Assembly (NCBI RefSeq): GCF_003046185.1
Contig: NZ_PZZL01000007.1
Coordinates: forward strand, 1 to 64,000
Length of the DNA: 64,000 nt
Source of the DNA: Phreatobacter oligotrophus
GTDB lineage: Bacteria; Pseudomonadota; Alphaproteobacteria; Rhizobiales; Phreatobacteraceae
Direction: 5' to 3'
Shown piece by piece: positions 35,762-47,423 of the stretch. The position numbers were made by a program, and so were the translations under genes. Every line of letters starts with the position of its first letter. Within the stretch, counting starts at the first letter, position 1. The notes under the pieces were generated by a model that did no database searches, was not told where the DNA came from, and worked only from the letters and a program-made list of their open reading frames with translations.

Positions 35762-37378
35762 ATGTTGCCTCCCCACAGCGATTACGATGCCCTGGTCCGC
35801 GCGTTCCGCTGGGCCGTGCCGGACCGCTACAATATCGGCACCGATGTCTGCACCCGCTGGGCGACAGCCGAGCCGGATCGCGTGGCCATCCTCTGGAAGA
35901 AGCCGGACGGGCGGGTGGAGCCGGTCACCTATGGCCGGCTGGAAGAAGCCTCGAACCGCCTCGCCAATGTCCTCGCCGCGCGCGGGATCAAGCGCGGCGA
36001 CCGTGTCGCGCTGGTGCTGGCGCAAGGGGCGGCGGCCGCCATCACCCACATCGCCATCTACAAGATGGGCGCCATTGCCGTGCCGCTCGCCGCCCTGTTC
36101 GGCATCGATGCGCTGGCCTATCGCCTCGGCAATTCAGGCGCGCGGGCCCTCGTCACCAATTCCGAGGGGGTCGCCAAGGTCGCGCAGATCCGCGACCAGC
36201 TCGGCGAGCTCTCCGTCATGCTCTCGGTGGACGGCGGCGCCGATGGCGTCGATGATTTCTATGCGGCCCTGGAGAAGGCCTCGCCGGCCTTCACGCCCGT
36301 GGATACGGCGGCGGACGACCCGGCGCTGATGATCTACACCTCCGGCACGACCGGCCAGCCCAAGGGCGCGCTGCATGCCCACCGCGTCCTGCTCGGCCAT
36401 CTGCCGGGCGTGCAGATGCCCCATGACGGCTTCCCGCAGCCGGGCGACCGCATGTGGACGCCAGCCGACTGGGCCTGGGCGGGCGGCCTCCTCAACATCC
36501 TCCTCCCTGCCCTGCATTTCGGCGTGCCGGTCGTCGCGCGGAAGTTCGAGAAGTTCGACGCCGACGAGGCCTTTGCGCTGATGGCCGAGATGGAGGTGCG
36601 CAACGCCTTCGTGCCGCCCACTGCCCTGCGCATGCTGCGTTCGGTCGACAATCCGCGTGCACGCCACGACCTGAAGCTGCGCACCCTCGCCTCCGGCGGC
36701 GAGGCCCTCGGCGCGCCGACCTATGACTGGGGCCGCGAGGCGCTGGGGCTCACGATCAACGAGTTCTACGGCCAGACCGAGTGCAACCTCGTCCTCGCCT
36801 CCTCTGGTGCGCTCGGCGTCTCGCGCGCAGGCGCCATCGGCAAGCCGGTGCCCGGCCATGGCGTGGCGGTGATCCGCGCCGATGGCTCGGTCTGCAATCC
36901 CGGCGAGACCGGCCAGATCGCCGTGCGCCGGCCCGACCCGGTGATGTTCCTGGAGTACTGGGGGCGGCCGGAGGCGACGCGCGACAAGTTCATCGGCGAC
37001 TGGATGACCACCGGCGACCAGGGCCACGCCGACGATGACGGCTATATCCACTTCGTCGGCCGCGACGACGACGTCATCACCTCGGCGGGCTACCGCATCG
37101 GTCCCGGCGAGATCGAGGACACGCTGCTGAAGCATCCCGCCGTCTCGCTCGCTGCTGCCGTGGGCAAGCCCGACGAGCTGCGCACCGAGATCGTCAAGGC
37201 CTTCGTCGTGCTGAAGAGCGGCATCGAGCCTTCCGCGGAGCTCGCCGGCGACATCCGCGACTTCGTGCGGACGCGCATGTCCGCCCATTCCTATCCGCGC
37301 GAGGTGGAGTTCATCGACGAGTTGCCGATGACCACCACGGGCAAGGTGATCCGGCGTCTGCTGCGCGACCGCGCCTGA
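35762..37378 (+). CDS. AMP-dependent acyl-CoA synthetase
   Basis: This adenylate-forming ligase of 538 residues has P-loop IYTSGTTGQPKGALHAH, the core motif FYGQTECNLVL, hinge WMTTGDQGHADDDGYIHFVGRDDDVITSAGYRIGPGEIE and catalytic Lys in MTTTGKVIRRLL. The N-terminal part (DRYNIGTDVCTRWA) and overall layout are like acetyl/medium-chain acyl-CoA synthetases. An in-frame GTG at 35747 is an alternative start. It might feed acyl-CoA into the ethylmalonyl-CoA pathway nearby, but this is not shown. Confidence 0.9.
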   Translation: MLPPHSDYDALVRAFRWAVPDRYNIGTDVCTRWATAEPDRVAILWKKPDGRVEPVTYGRLEEASNRLANVLAARGIKRGDRVALVLAQGAAAAITHIAIYKMGAIAVPLAALFGIDALAYRLGNSGARALVTNSEGVAKVAQIRDQLGELSVMLSVDGGADGVDDFYAALEKASPAFTPVDTAADDPALMIYTSGTTGQPKGALHAHRVLLGHLPGVQMPHDGFPQPGDRMWTPADWAWAGGLLNILLPALHFGVPVVARKFEKFDADEAFALMAEMEVRNAFVPPTALRMLRSVDNPRARHDLKLRTLASGGEALGAPTYDWGREALGLTINEFYGQTECNLVLASSGALGVSRAGAIGKPVPGHGVAVIRADGSVCNPGETGQIAVRRPDPVMFLEYWGRPEATRDKFIGDWMTTGDQGHADDDGYIHFVGRDDDVITSAGYRIGPGEIEDTLLKHPAVSLAAAVGKPDELRTEIVKAFVVLKSGIEPSAELAGDIRDFVRTRMSAHSYPREVEFIDELPMTTTGKVIRRLLRDRA

Positions 37379-37381
37379 GCC

Positions 37382-38506
37382 TCAGCGCTTCAGGAGGCGC
37401 TTGGCGCGCGCCTTGGCGTCGATCAGGCCGCGTTTCAGCGCGACCACCGCATGAAAGCGCCAGCCCGGCGATCCGTCCTGCACGGCGACGAGGCGGCTGG
37501 TGATCGCCATGCGCTCCGGCCAGATGCGGTCGATCATCGGATGGCCCTGAACGGCACAGGAATCGACCAGCGCGATGCCCGGTTCGGCGAGGGTCGCCTC
37601 GCCGATGGCATGGGAGAGCAGGAGGCCCGGCGAGTAGCGCGCGAAGGCCTCGTCATAGGCTGTCTTCCAGTACCAGGCGCGCACACCGGACCGCAGCACG
37701 ACGCCCGCCGCGATCGGCCTGTCGTCGCAGAGCATGAGGTCGATGCGCGCCTGCCCGGCCCGGGCGAGGCCGCCGACGGCAGCCCGGAAGAAGCTGGCCG
37801 TGACCGGATTCCCCGCCATGGCGGTGCCGGCGCGGCCTTTCCAGCCCTCGGCTTCCAGCGCGAGATAGGCATCGAGCACCTTATCGATGTCATGGCCGGT
37901 TGCGGTGGACACGGTCTCAAGGCGGCCCGTCTCGGCAAGCCGCCGGGCAAGGCGCCGGTGATCCTTGGACAGCGGCGGGGCGTTCGTGATCAGGACGGCG
38001 CGGCGGTGGCTGTCGAGGACGGCGACGGCACGGCCGGCCAGCGCCGGAGCCGCCGCGCTCCAGGTCGCATCATCGGCCATCGGCCAGTGGAGGGCCGCAA
38101 CACCGCGGCGCGCCAGGTCGACCATGACGGCGCCCATCACGGTCGCGGCTTCGCCGGGACGGGTCATCATCCCGCCGGAGGGCGCGTAAGGGTGGGTCCA
38201 GAGCGAGAAGAGAGAGCCGCGGAGCCCGAAGCGCCCGGCGACAAGGCCGATCCAGGCGCCGTCGCGCGTCACGACGAAGGCGCCAAGGTCCCGAGGATCG
38301 ATGGTGCGGGCGGCAAGCGCAAAGGCGGGCGCGAGGAAGACGGGCCCCTCGCCGCTCGCGGCGAGGCGCCGCCAGTCGGCCTGGATCGCGTCCCAGTCCG
38401 TCGCCGGAACCCAGTGGAGGGCGACCGCGCCCATGCCGGAGGGGCCGGCTTCCGGCTGCAGCGGCGGCGAGACCGTCGGTGCGAGGCGCGTGTCCAGCAT
38501 GGTCAT
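37382..38506 (-). CDS. GNAT-type acetyltransferase (CelD/BioF2-like)
   Basis: This 374-residue protein has the double-GNAT layout of CelD/BcsL proteins (Acetyltransf_6-like): an N-terminal half with WDAIQADWRRLAA and GPVFLAPAF, and a C-terminal half with DLMLCDDRPIAAGVVLRSGVRAWYWKTAYDEAFARYSPG. Such enzymes are often encoded with polysaccharide genes and may acylate sugars or precursors. The start at 38506 overlaps the flippase stop as ATGA, so the two are coupled. Confidence 0.82.
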   Translation of the reverse strand: MTMLDTRLAPTVSPPLQPEAGPSGMGAVALHWVPATDWDAIQADWRRLAASGEGPVFLAPAFALAARTIDPRDLGAFVVTRDGAWIGLVAGRFGLRGSLFSLWTHPYAPSGGMMTRPGEAATVMGAVMVDLARRGVAALHWPMADDATWSAAAPALAGRAVAVLDSHRRAVLITNAPPLSKDHRRLARRLAETGRLETVSTATGHDIDKVLDAYLALEAEGWKGRAGTAMAGNPVTASFFRAAVGGLARAGQARIDLMLCDDRPIAAGVVLRSGVRAWYWKTAYDEAFARYSPGLLLSHAIGEATLAEPGIALVDSCAVQGHPMIDRIWPERMAITSRLVAVQDGSPGWRFHAVVALKRGLIDAKARAKRLLKR

Positions 38507-39873
38507 GCGGTAGCCGGCCTGGACCAGAACCCGAGGGAGAGGCCGAGCCGCGCCGTGGTGATCCACAGCAGCAGGATCGATTCCAGCGTCAGGGCAGTGG
38601 CCGTGGCGATCGCGGCGCCCATCATGCCGAGCGGCGGGATGAGCACGAAGCACAGCACCACCGCGGTGCCGAAGGCCAGCGCGTAGATGAGCGCGCAGGC
38701 GGTCTGGTGGCCGGACATTGTCAGCAGCCGCTCCACGGGGCCTACAGCCGCGCGGGCAAGGAGGCCGATGGAGACGACGAACATGGCGGGATAGCCGGCG
38801 ACGAAGTCGGGCCCGAACATCATCAGGAAGGGCTTGCCCAGCGCCAGGATGACGACGGTGGCGGCGAGCGAGGGGAAGAAGGTCCAGCGGATGGAGGCGC
38901 GCAGGAAATCCGCCAGCTTCTCCCGGTCACCGGCGACGTGATACTCGCTGAACCGGTGCGCGGCGGCGGCCGCGACCGCGAAATAGATGAAGGCGACGAG
39001 GGCGAGCGTCTTCACCGCCGCCCAGTAGACCGCGACCTCCTCTGGCCCCGCGAGCTGCTTCAGCAGCACCACGTCGGTGTAGGTGAGGGCGAGATAGAAG
39101 GTCTCGACGAGGAAGATCGGCAGGCTGGTCCGGAGCCAGGTGAGCGGCTCGATCCGGCTCGGACCGGGCGCGACCTCGCGGCCGAGGCGGCGGTTGAGCA
39201 GCAGGAACTGCGCGGCGGCGGCGAGCCAGGTGGCGACGACGGCGCAGGCCATCGCGGCAACCGCATTGGTCGGGAAGCCCGCCACATGGGCGCCCGCCAT
39301 GGTGGCGAGCAGGATCACCGGGCGGATCAGATAGGGCGGTCCGAGTGCGAGGTCGGTCCAGTTATAGGAGCGGGCGATGCCGTCCTGGATGTCGGTCAGC
39401 ACGAACATCGGCAGGCAGAGCGCCGCGAGCGCCAGCGGCATGACCATGTCGCCGGAGAGCCAGGCGCCGAACTGCCAGAGGACGGCGAGGCCGATGACGG
39501 CGACGGCGGTGGCGATGAGGAAGCCGAGACGGCGGGCCCCGGAAATGAACCCGCGCAGGCCCGCCTCGTCGCCGGTTTCGGCATAGGCCGGCAGGAAGCG
39601 CTGGGCGGCCGAGGCGAGGCCGGCATTGGCGAAATGGCCGATCAGCAGCACCCAGACCCAGACCGAGACATAGGTGCCGAACTCCGACCCGCCCATCCAG
39701 CGGGCCATGAGCACCTGGCTGACATAGGCGATGCCGGCGGAGAGGACACGGATGACGAAGGCCGCGCCCGCCATGCGCTGGGCCACGGACTGGTCGGATT
39801 TGTCGCCGAGGAAGGCCTTGATGCGTCCGGCGACGCCGGCCGGGGACAGCAGCGTTTTGGCGCCGCGCCCCAT
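38503..39873 (-). CDS. Wzx-like polysaccharide flippase
   Basis: This inner-membrane protein of about 456 residues has 12-14 helices and resembles polysaccharide or lipid-linked oligosaccharide flippases of the MOP superfamily (QVLMARWMGGSEFGTYVSVWVWVLLIGHFANAGL near the N-terminus is typical). The start could be GTG 39903, ATG 39894 or ATG 39873; the last is preferred for its GAGGA site. It is coupled to the downstream acetyltransferase gene. No glycosyltransferases are nearby, so the pair serves a surface glycan made elsewhere. Confidence 0.88.
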   Translation of the reverse strand: MGRGAKTLLSPAGVAGRIKAFLGDKSDQSVAQRMAGAAFVIRVLSAGIAYVSQVLMARWMGGSEFGTYVSVWVWVLLIGHFANAGLASAAQRFLPAYAETGDEAGLRGFISGARRLGFLIATAVAVIGLAVLWQFGAWLSGDMVMPLALAALCLPMFVLTDIQDGIARSYNWTDLALGPPYLIRPVILLATMAGAHVAGFPTNAVAAMACAVVATWLAAAAQFLLLNRRLGREVAPGPSRIEPLTWLRTSLPIFLVETFYLALTYTDVVLLKQLAGPEEVAVYWAAVKTLALVAFIYFAVAAAAAHRFSEYHVAGDREKLADFLRASIRWTFFPSLAATVVILALGKPFLMMFGPDFVAGYPAMFVVSIGLLARAAVGPVERLLTMSGHQTACALIYALAFGTAVVLCFVLIPPLGMMGAAIATATALTLESILLLWITTARLGLSLGFWSRPATA

Positions 39874-40027
39874 CTGCGCTTCCTCGGAACCCATCACCGA
39901 CACGAGGCGGTCTCCCGCGGGGCGCCGGCCCCTGCCGGAGCGTCCACCGCGACGGTGATAGCCTCTGCGCGCTTAAGAAACGGTATGGCTGCCGGAAACG
40001 AACAGAAACAGACCGTGGAAACGACGA

Positions 40028-40052
40028 AGGGCCGGTCGCGGGGACCGGCCCT
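40028..40052 (-). terminator. Terminator-like hairpin after ppiC
   Basis: AGGGCCGGTC (40028-40037) pairs perfectly with GACCGGCCCT (40043-40052) around a 5-nt loop, 23 bp beyond the ppiC stop. On the minus strand it is followed by TCGTCGTTT, a weak T-rich tail. Confidence 0.65.
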
Positions 40053-40075
40053 CCTGGAAATGCCTGTCGATGCGA

Positions 40076-40987
40076 TCAGGGACGCGGCGTGGCCGGCGCG
40101 GCGCCCGGGGCCGGGGCCTGGGGCTGCAGCGGGGCGACGAAGCGCTGGACCTGCGCCTCGGACCGCAGGCGCTGGACGAGATCGGCCTGGACGCGACGGG
40201 TGAGGAAATCCTCGATCTGGCCGCGCACCTGCTCGAAGCTCGGGATCTCGCGCTGGCGGCGCTCCTCCACCTTGATGATGTGCCAGCCGAACTGGCTCTT
40301 CACCGGAGCGGTAGAGAGCTGGCCCGGCTGCATGGCGAAGGCGGCCTCGGCGAATTCCGGCACCATCTGCGCCTTGGTGAAGAAGCCGAGATCGCCGCCG
40401 TTGCGCTGGCCGCCCGGGTCCTTGGACTTCTCGCGCGCGATGGTCTCGAAATTGGCGCCGCCGCGGATCTGGGCGATCAGTGCCTTGGCCTCGTCCTCGG
40501 TCTCCACAAGGATGTGGCGGGCGCGGACCTCTTCCTCAGGAGTGATGCGGGCACGCTGCTCGTCATAGATCTTGCGCATCTCCGCCTCGGTGACGCGGGT
40601 GCGCGTCTCGTCGTTGAGCAACGTCTCGACCAGCAGCTTGTTGCGGTAATAGGTGAGCTTGCGCGCGAAATCCGGGCCGTTCTGGACGTTGCGCTGCTCA
40701 GCGGCCTTGGCGGCCAGCGTCAGGTCGATGACGAAGGACAGCAGATAGTCGCGCTTCTGCTCGGGGCTCATCTGCGCCGTCGCCTGGCCGCCAATGTCCT
40801 CCTCGGCCGCATCGAGGTCGGCCTGGCGGATCTCGACGCCCTGGACGCGGGCGAGGATGCCATCGGCCGGAGTGGTCAGCGCCGGGGCGGGCGCCGCCGG
40901 AGCGGCGGGCGCCGGCGCCTGGGCCAGGGCGGGAGCGGCGAGCGCCAGGGTCATCATGGCGGCGGAGAGGAGAAGGCGGGCTGTCAT
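40076..40987 (-). CDS. Periplasmic PpiC-type peptidyl-prolyl isomerase
   Basis: This 303-residue foldase has a Sec signal (LLLSAAMMTLALAAPALAQA, cleavage after AQA at about residue 23), a Pro/Ala linker, a SurA-like N-terminal helical region and a parvulin domain (about 145-250: VRARHILVETEDEAKALIAQI; GGDLGFFTKAQMVPEFAEAAF; SQFGWHIIKVEERR). It assists folding of outer-membrane proteins in the periplasm. A place beside divergent secA is common in this order. The Pro/Ala tail at the C-terminus is unstructured. Confidence 0.94.
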   Translation of the reverse strand: MTARLLLSAAMMTLALAAPALAQAPAPAAPAAPAPALTTPADGILARVQGVEIRQADLDAAEEDIGGQATAQMSPEQKRDYLLSFVIDLTLAAKAAEQRNVQNGPDFARKLTYYRNKLLVETLLNDETRTRVTEAEMRKIYDEQRARITPEEEVRARHILVETEDEAKALIAQIRGGANFETIAREKSKDPGGQRNGGDLGFFTKAQMVPEFAEAAFAMQPGQLSTAPVKSQFGWHIIKVEERRQREIPSFEQVRGQIEDFLTRRVQADLVQRLRSEAQVQRFVAPLQPQAPAPGAAPATPRP

Positions 40988-41158
40988 CGTGAGGTCGGCC
41001 TTGTGGGTGGCAGAAGGGTCCGGGGGACGATCCCGGTCATGGGAGCGCCAGCCTGTGGCGCTTTGAAGGTGGCCCTGCGACGGTCGCCCGCATGAGGCGC
41101 CGCGCCGGCGCGGGACATGACCCGCCGGTTGTCGCAGCAATGCCCGTTTCGGGCCGAA

Positions 41159-41187
41159 TTGACAACCCTCGGCACCGTCCATATCTG
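41159..41187 (+). promoter_or_regulatory. Promoter of secA
   Basis: TTGACA (41159-41164) and TATCTG (41182-41187) lie 17 bp apart, a near-consensus housekeeping promoter. It predicts a 5' leader of about 185 nt before secA, which contains the hairpin at 41313-41338. The 391-bp region between ppiC and secA holds no other gene. Confidence 0.65.
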
Positions 41188-41312
41188 TCCCGAGTTGTCG
41201 TGTGCCGCGGTCCGTTCCGTGCGCGCCGACGGCATCCCACCGGGATCCCGGAACGGGGCGCGCTGGCGCCCTCGCCCGCCCTCTCGGGGCCGGACGCTGG
41301 AGTGAACCATCG

Positions 41313-41338
41313 GAACGGTTGGGACGACCAACCGGTTC
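41313..41338 (+). promoter_or_regulatory. Hairpin in the secA leader
   Basis: GAACGGTTGG (41313-41322) pairs with CCAACCGGTTC (41328-41338) around a GACGA loop; one base bulges. It lies 40 nt before the secA start codon, inside the predicted leader. No SecM-like arrest peptide is evident. A role in translation or mRNA stability is possible. Confidence 0.45.
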
Positions 41339-41378
41339 GACAGGCTCCGCTCACCGCGCCCCAAGCGAAGGACACCTC

Positions 41379-44165
<2,787 letters not shown>

Positions 44166-44171
44166 GTGTTG

Positions 44172-44193
44172 CGGGCGCCGTTCGCGGCGCCCG
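44172..44193 (+). terminator. secA terminator hairpin with UUCG loop
   Basis: CGGGCGCCG-TTCG-CGGCGCCCG is a perfect 9-bp stem with the very stable C(UUCG)G tetraloop, 6 bp after the secA stop. The following T-tract is weak (TTCCTG). Confidence 0.7.
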
Positions 44194-44234
44194 TTCCTGC
44201 GGTCGGCTTTCCCGCGGATGACGCGCGGAGCGCC

Positions 44235-44263
44235 TTGACCGGATGATCGGCGCAGCCTAAAAG
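44235..44263 (+). promoter_or_regulatory. Promoter of tRNA-Ala
   Basis: TTGACC (44235-44240) and TAAAAG (44258-44263) are 17 bp apart. Transcription would start about 8 nt before the tRNA. Confidence 0.6.
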
Positions 44264-44277
44264 GCGCGCTCGCGGGC

Positions 44278-44353
44278 GGGGCTGTAGCTCAGATGGGAGA
44301 GCGCTGCAATCGCACTGCAGAGGTCGGGGGTTCGAATCCCCCTAGCTCCACCA
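44278..44353 (+). tRNA. tRNA-Ala (anticodon CGC)
   Basis: A 76-nt cloverleaf with CCA encoded. Acceptor GGGGCTG pairs with TAGCTCC; D arm GCTCAGATGGGAGAGC; anticodon stem CTGCA/TGCAG with loop ATCGCAC, giving anticodon CGC (reads GCG, alanine); T arm GGGGGTTCGAATCCCCC. It is a single gene downstream of secA. Confidence 0.95.
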
Positions 44354-44438
44354 GCCCGCACAATCTCTGACATCCCTGACCTCCGAACGCGCTGCATGGC
44401 GCCGGCGACGGATTGTGCCGCCGGCCCTTCGAGCCATG

Positions 44439-47249
44439 TCAGGCGACCGCCCGATCGGGCAAGCTGGCGGCAGCCTCCGGCACCAGGCTAGGGGCGGCCA
44501 TCGTGGTGGCCACCGCCTCGACCACAGCGGCCGGACGCCCGAGCAGATAGCCCTGCGCCTCGTCGCAGCCCTCCCGCTGCAGCAGGTCGAGCTGCTGGCA
44601 GGTCTCGACGCCCTCCGCGAGGACCGGGATCTCGAGGCTGCGGCCAAGCGCCAGGATGGCGCGGATGATGGCCTTGGCCTGCGGGCTCGTCTCCACCTCG
44701 GTCATAAAGGACCGGTCCAGCTTGATCTTGTCGAAGGGGAAGGACCGCAGCGTCTCCAGCGAGGAATAGCCGGTGCCGAAATCATCGATGGCCACGGTGA
44801 CGCCGAGCGCCTTGAGGGCGCGCAGCATCTCCAGCGCCCGCTCCTTGTCGGCGACGATGGACGACTCGGTGATCTCGAGCTCCAGCCGCTCCGGCACCAG
44901 GCCGGTCTCGGCGAGGATGGACCGGACCATCTCCACGAGGTCGCCGTGGCCAAGCTGCAGCGGCGAGAGATTGACGGCGATGCGGTGCGGTACGGTCCAC
45001 GACGCGGCCTCGCGGCAGGCGGTGCGCAGCACCCATTCGCCCAGCGGCACGATGGCCCCGCAGCTCTCCGCCAGCGGGATGAACTCGGCCGGCGAGATCG
45101 CCCCGCGCTCCGGATGCGTCCAGCGCAGCAGCACCTCGTAGCCCGTCACCTCCCCGGTCGCGACGGCCTTCTGCACCTGGTAGTGCAGGCGGAAGCCCTC
45201 GCTCGCCAGGGCCTGCCACAGCTCCTTGGTCAGGGCGCGGCGCTCGCGCACCTGCTCGTCCATGCGCGCCTCATAGAAGGCGACGGTCTGGCCGATCGTC
45301 GCCTTGGCGCGATACATGGCGAGGTCGGCATTGTTGACGAGCTGGTCGCCGGTGGCGCCGTCCTCCGGATGGAGGGCGATGCCGATGCTGGCCCCGGGCG
45401 TGATCTCCGCCTCGTCGACGGAGAGGGGGGCCGTCAGCGCCTCCTCCAGCCGCTGCAGGAAGTCGTTCAGCTCTTCCGGATCCTGGAAGCGCTTGACCGC
45501 GGCAAACTCGTCCCCGCCGAAGCGGGCCACCATCTCACGCTCGCCGAGGGCGGCCGAGAGCCTGCCGGCGAGGATGCGCAGCACCTCGTCGCCGACGGCA
45601 TGGCCGCGCTGGTCGTTTATCTCCTTGAACCGGTCGAGGTCGATGCCGAGGACCGCGACCTGCTCGTCCGGCATCCGCGACGCGAGGGCGCTGGCGAGCG
45701 CCTCGTTGAAGCTCGTGCGGTTCGGCAGGCCGGTCAGCGCATCGTGGCGGGCGAGATGGGCGATGCGCGCCTCGGAGCGCCGTCGCTCCGTCACGTCCTC
45801 GCAGGTCGTCACCCAGGAGCCGTCGCCGATGGGGCGGTGCGCCAGGGCGATGATGCGGCCCTCGCCCAGCGTCTCCACCATGGTCTCCGGGCGGCCCCGG
45901 GCGATCACCGCGAGATGCCGCTCGGCGAGGTCACGGGCCATGGCCTCATCCGGGCAAGCCAGACGGCAGACATCGAGGAAGCTCTGGCCGGGCGCGCAGA
46001 CACCGGTCGCCCAGGGGAAGATCGTCGCGAGCTGGCGGTTGAACAGGATGAGACGGCCCTCGGCGTCGAAGAGCAGCAGGCCCTGGGACATGTTCGACAG
46101 GGCGAGGTCGAGCCGGCGGGAGGTCTCCCTGAGGTCGTCCTCCCATGACTTCCGATCGGTGATGTCGCGCGTGATCTTGGCGAAGCCGACGAGACCGCCC
46201 GCCTCGTTGCGAATGGCGTCGATGACGACATGGGCCCAGAAACGCGAGCCATCCTTGCGCAGGCGCCAGCCCTCCTGCTCGAACCGCCCCTGCGCGATGG
46301 CCGTGTCGAGCGCGAGGCCGGGCAGACCGGCCACGCGGTCCGCCTCGGGATAGAAGCAGGAGAAGTGCCGGCCGACGATCTCGGCAGCCTCGTAGCCTTT
46401 GGCCCGGCGCGCCCCCTCGTTCCAGTTGGCGACGTGGCCGTCGGGCGTCAGCATGTAGAGCGCATAGTCGGTGACGCCCTCGACGAGGATGCGGAACATC
46501 TGCTCGCTCTGCCGGCGCGCGGCACGGCTACGCCGCGACATGAGCGTGCTGAAGAGGGCAAAGCACAGGACGAGGAAGGCCGAGCCGGCGACGCCGAGGG
46601 CGAGCGTCTGCGAGGGAATGGCGGCGGCCGACATGGGCTGCGCCGGATCCGGCACCACGGTGATGGCGCCCATGCCGGTGAAATGCAGGGAGCAGATGGC
46701 GAGGGTGAGCATCGCCGCACCCTGGAGCCGCCCGACAATGTCGCTGCGCCGGCGCGCCACCACGAAGGCCGCCGCGGCAAGCGTGGCCCCGAGCAGGATG
46801 GACGCGGCCACATGGCCGCCCGACCAGACCAGCCGGCCCGGGATCTGCACCGAGGCCATGCCGGTATAGTGCATGGCCGCGACGCCGCCGCCGAAGACGA
46901 TGCCGCCGGCCACCGTGCCGGCCAGCGACGGCCGGAGGATGGCCAGCGCAATACCGGCCGTGCCGGTTGCCACAGCGATCACCAGCGAGACGATGGTCAG
47001 CGCGGTGTCGTAGCCGAGCACCACGCCCGGATCATAGGCCAGCATGGCGACGAAATGGGTGGCCCAGACGCCGAAGCCGGCCGCGCCGCCGGCGGCGAGG
47101 ATCCAGCCGGTGCGGTTGCGTCCCTCCGCCTGGCGCGCGTGCCAGCCGATATCGGTCACGGCATAGGTGGCGGTGAGGCAGATCGCGGCGGCAAGGCCGA
47201 CCAGGATCCAGTCATGCTCAAAGGCAAGGCAGGTCAAAACGCGGTACAT
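44439..47249 (-). CDS. MHYT-PAS-GGDEF-EAL cyclic-di-GMP protein
   Basis: This is a 936-residue membrane protein that may make or break down cyclic di-GMP. Domains in order: MHYT sensor with seven helices (motif MHYTGM; related WATHFVAML and LHFTGMG may bind metal), two PAS domains (about 255-370 and 385-495), GGDEF (RFGGDEFAAV, active-site residues intact) and EAL. The EAL motif reads EVL (GYEVLLRW), while the downstream DDFGTGYSSLETL loop is complete. The ATG at 47249 is chosen over a GTG at 47270. It is monocistronic. Which activity dominates cannot be told. Confidence 0.93.
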   Translation of the reverse strand: MYRVLTCLAFEHDWILVGLAAAICLTATYAVTDIGWHARQAEGRNRTGWILAAGGAAGFGVWATHFVAMLAYDPGVVLGYDTALTIVSLVIAVATGTAGIALAILRPSLAGTVAGGIVFGGGVAAMHYTGMASVQIPGRLVWSGGHVAASILLGATLAAAAFVVARRRSDIVGRLQGAAMLTLAICSLHFTGMGAITVVPDPAQPMSAAAIPSQTLALGVAGSAFLVLCFALFSTLMSRRSRAARRQSEQMFRILVEGVTDYALYMLTPDGHVANWNEGARRAKGYEAAEIVGRHFSCFYPEADRVAGLPGLALDTAIAQGRFEQEGWRLRKDGSRFWAHVVIDAIRNEAGGLVGFAKITRDITDRKSWEDDLRETSRRLDLALSNMSQGLLLFDAEGRLILFNRQLATIFPWATGVCAPGQSFLDVCRLACPDEAMARDLAERHLAVIARGRPETMVETLGEGRIIALAHRPIGDGSWVTTCEDVTERRRSEARIAHLARHDALTGLPNRTSFNEALASALASRMPDEQVAVLGIDLDRFKEINDQRGHAVGDEVLRILAGRLSAALGEREMVARFGGDEFAAVKRFQDPEELNDFLQRLEEALTAPLSVDEAEITPGASIGIALHPEDGATGDQLVNNADLAMYRAKATIGQTVAFYEARMDEQVRERRALTKELWQALASEGFRLHYQVQKAVATGEVTGYEVLLRWTHPERGAISPAEFIPLAESCGAIVPLGEWVLRTACREAASWTVPHRIAVNLSPLQLGHGDLVEMVRSILAETGLVPERLELEITESSIVADKERALEMLRALKALGVTVAIDDFGTGYSSLETLRSFPFDKIKLDRSFMTEVETSPQAKAIIRAILALGRSLEIPVLAEGVETCQQLDLLQREGCDEAQGYLLGRPAAVVEAVATTMAAPSLVPEAAASLPDRAVA

Positions 47250-47369
47250 GGGGGAATGCGCCTCCGTCACCCCCTGACTACGGCGGACGGGTTTAACAGG
47301 GACGAATTGCCGTTACGGAAGAACGCGACAGGGTAAATGCGCGCTGAAGCAGACGGGACCGGCCGGTTT

Positions 47370-47399
47370 TGAACCGCAGGCCCTGCTCGCGCGTAAGGG
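47370..47399 (+). promoter_or_regulatory. RpoE (ECF11)-type promoter of the DUF2177 gene
   Basis: TGAACC (47370-47375), exactly 18 bp, then TAAGGG (47394-47399). This matches the RpoE promoter form known in Rhodobacter (TGATCC-N18-TAAGA) and the two promoters at 50942-51039. The predicted start is near 47405, giving an 18-nt leader that holds the GAGAGG ribosome-binding site. Confidence 0.75.
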
Positions 47400-47423
47400 A
47401 CGCAGTCAATTGCGAGAGGGACG

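Noticed and set aside
41202-41378. Extended N-terminus of SecA (59 more residues)
   Set aside because: The family start [14 protein letters not shown] is at 41379 with a ribosome-binding site, and the extra part is low-complexity leader sequence.
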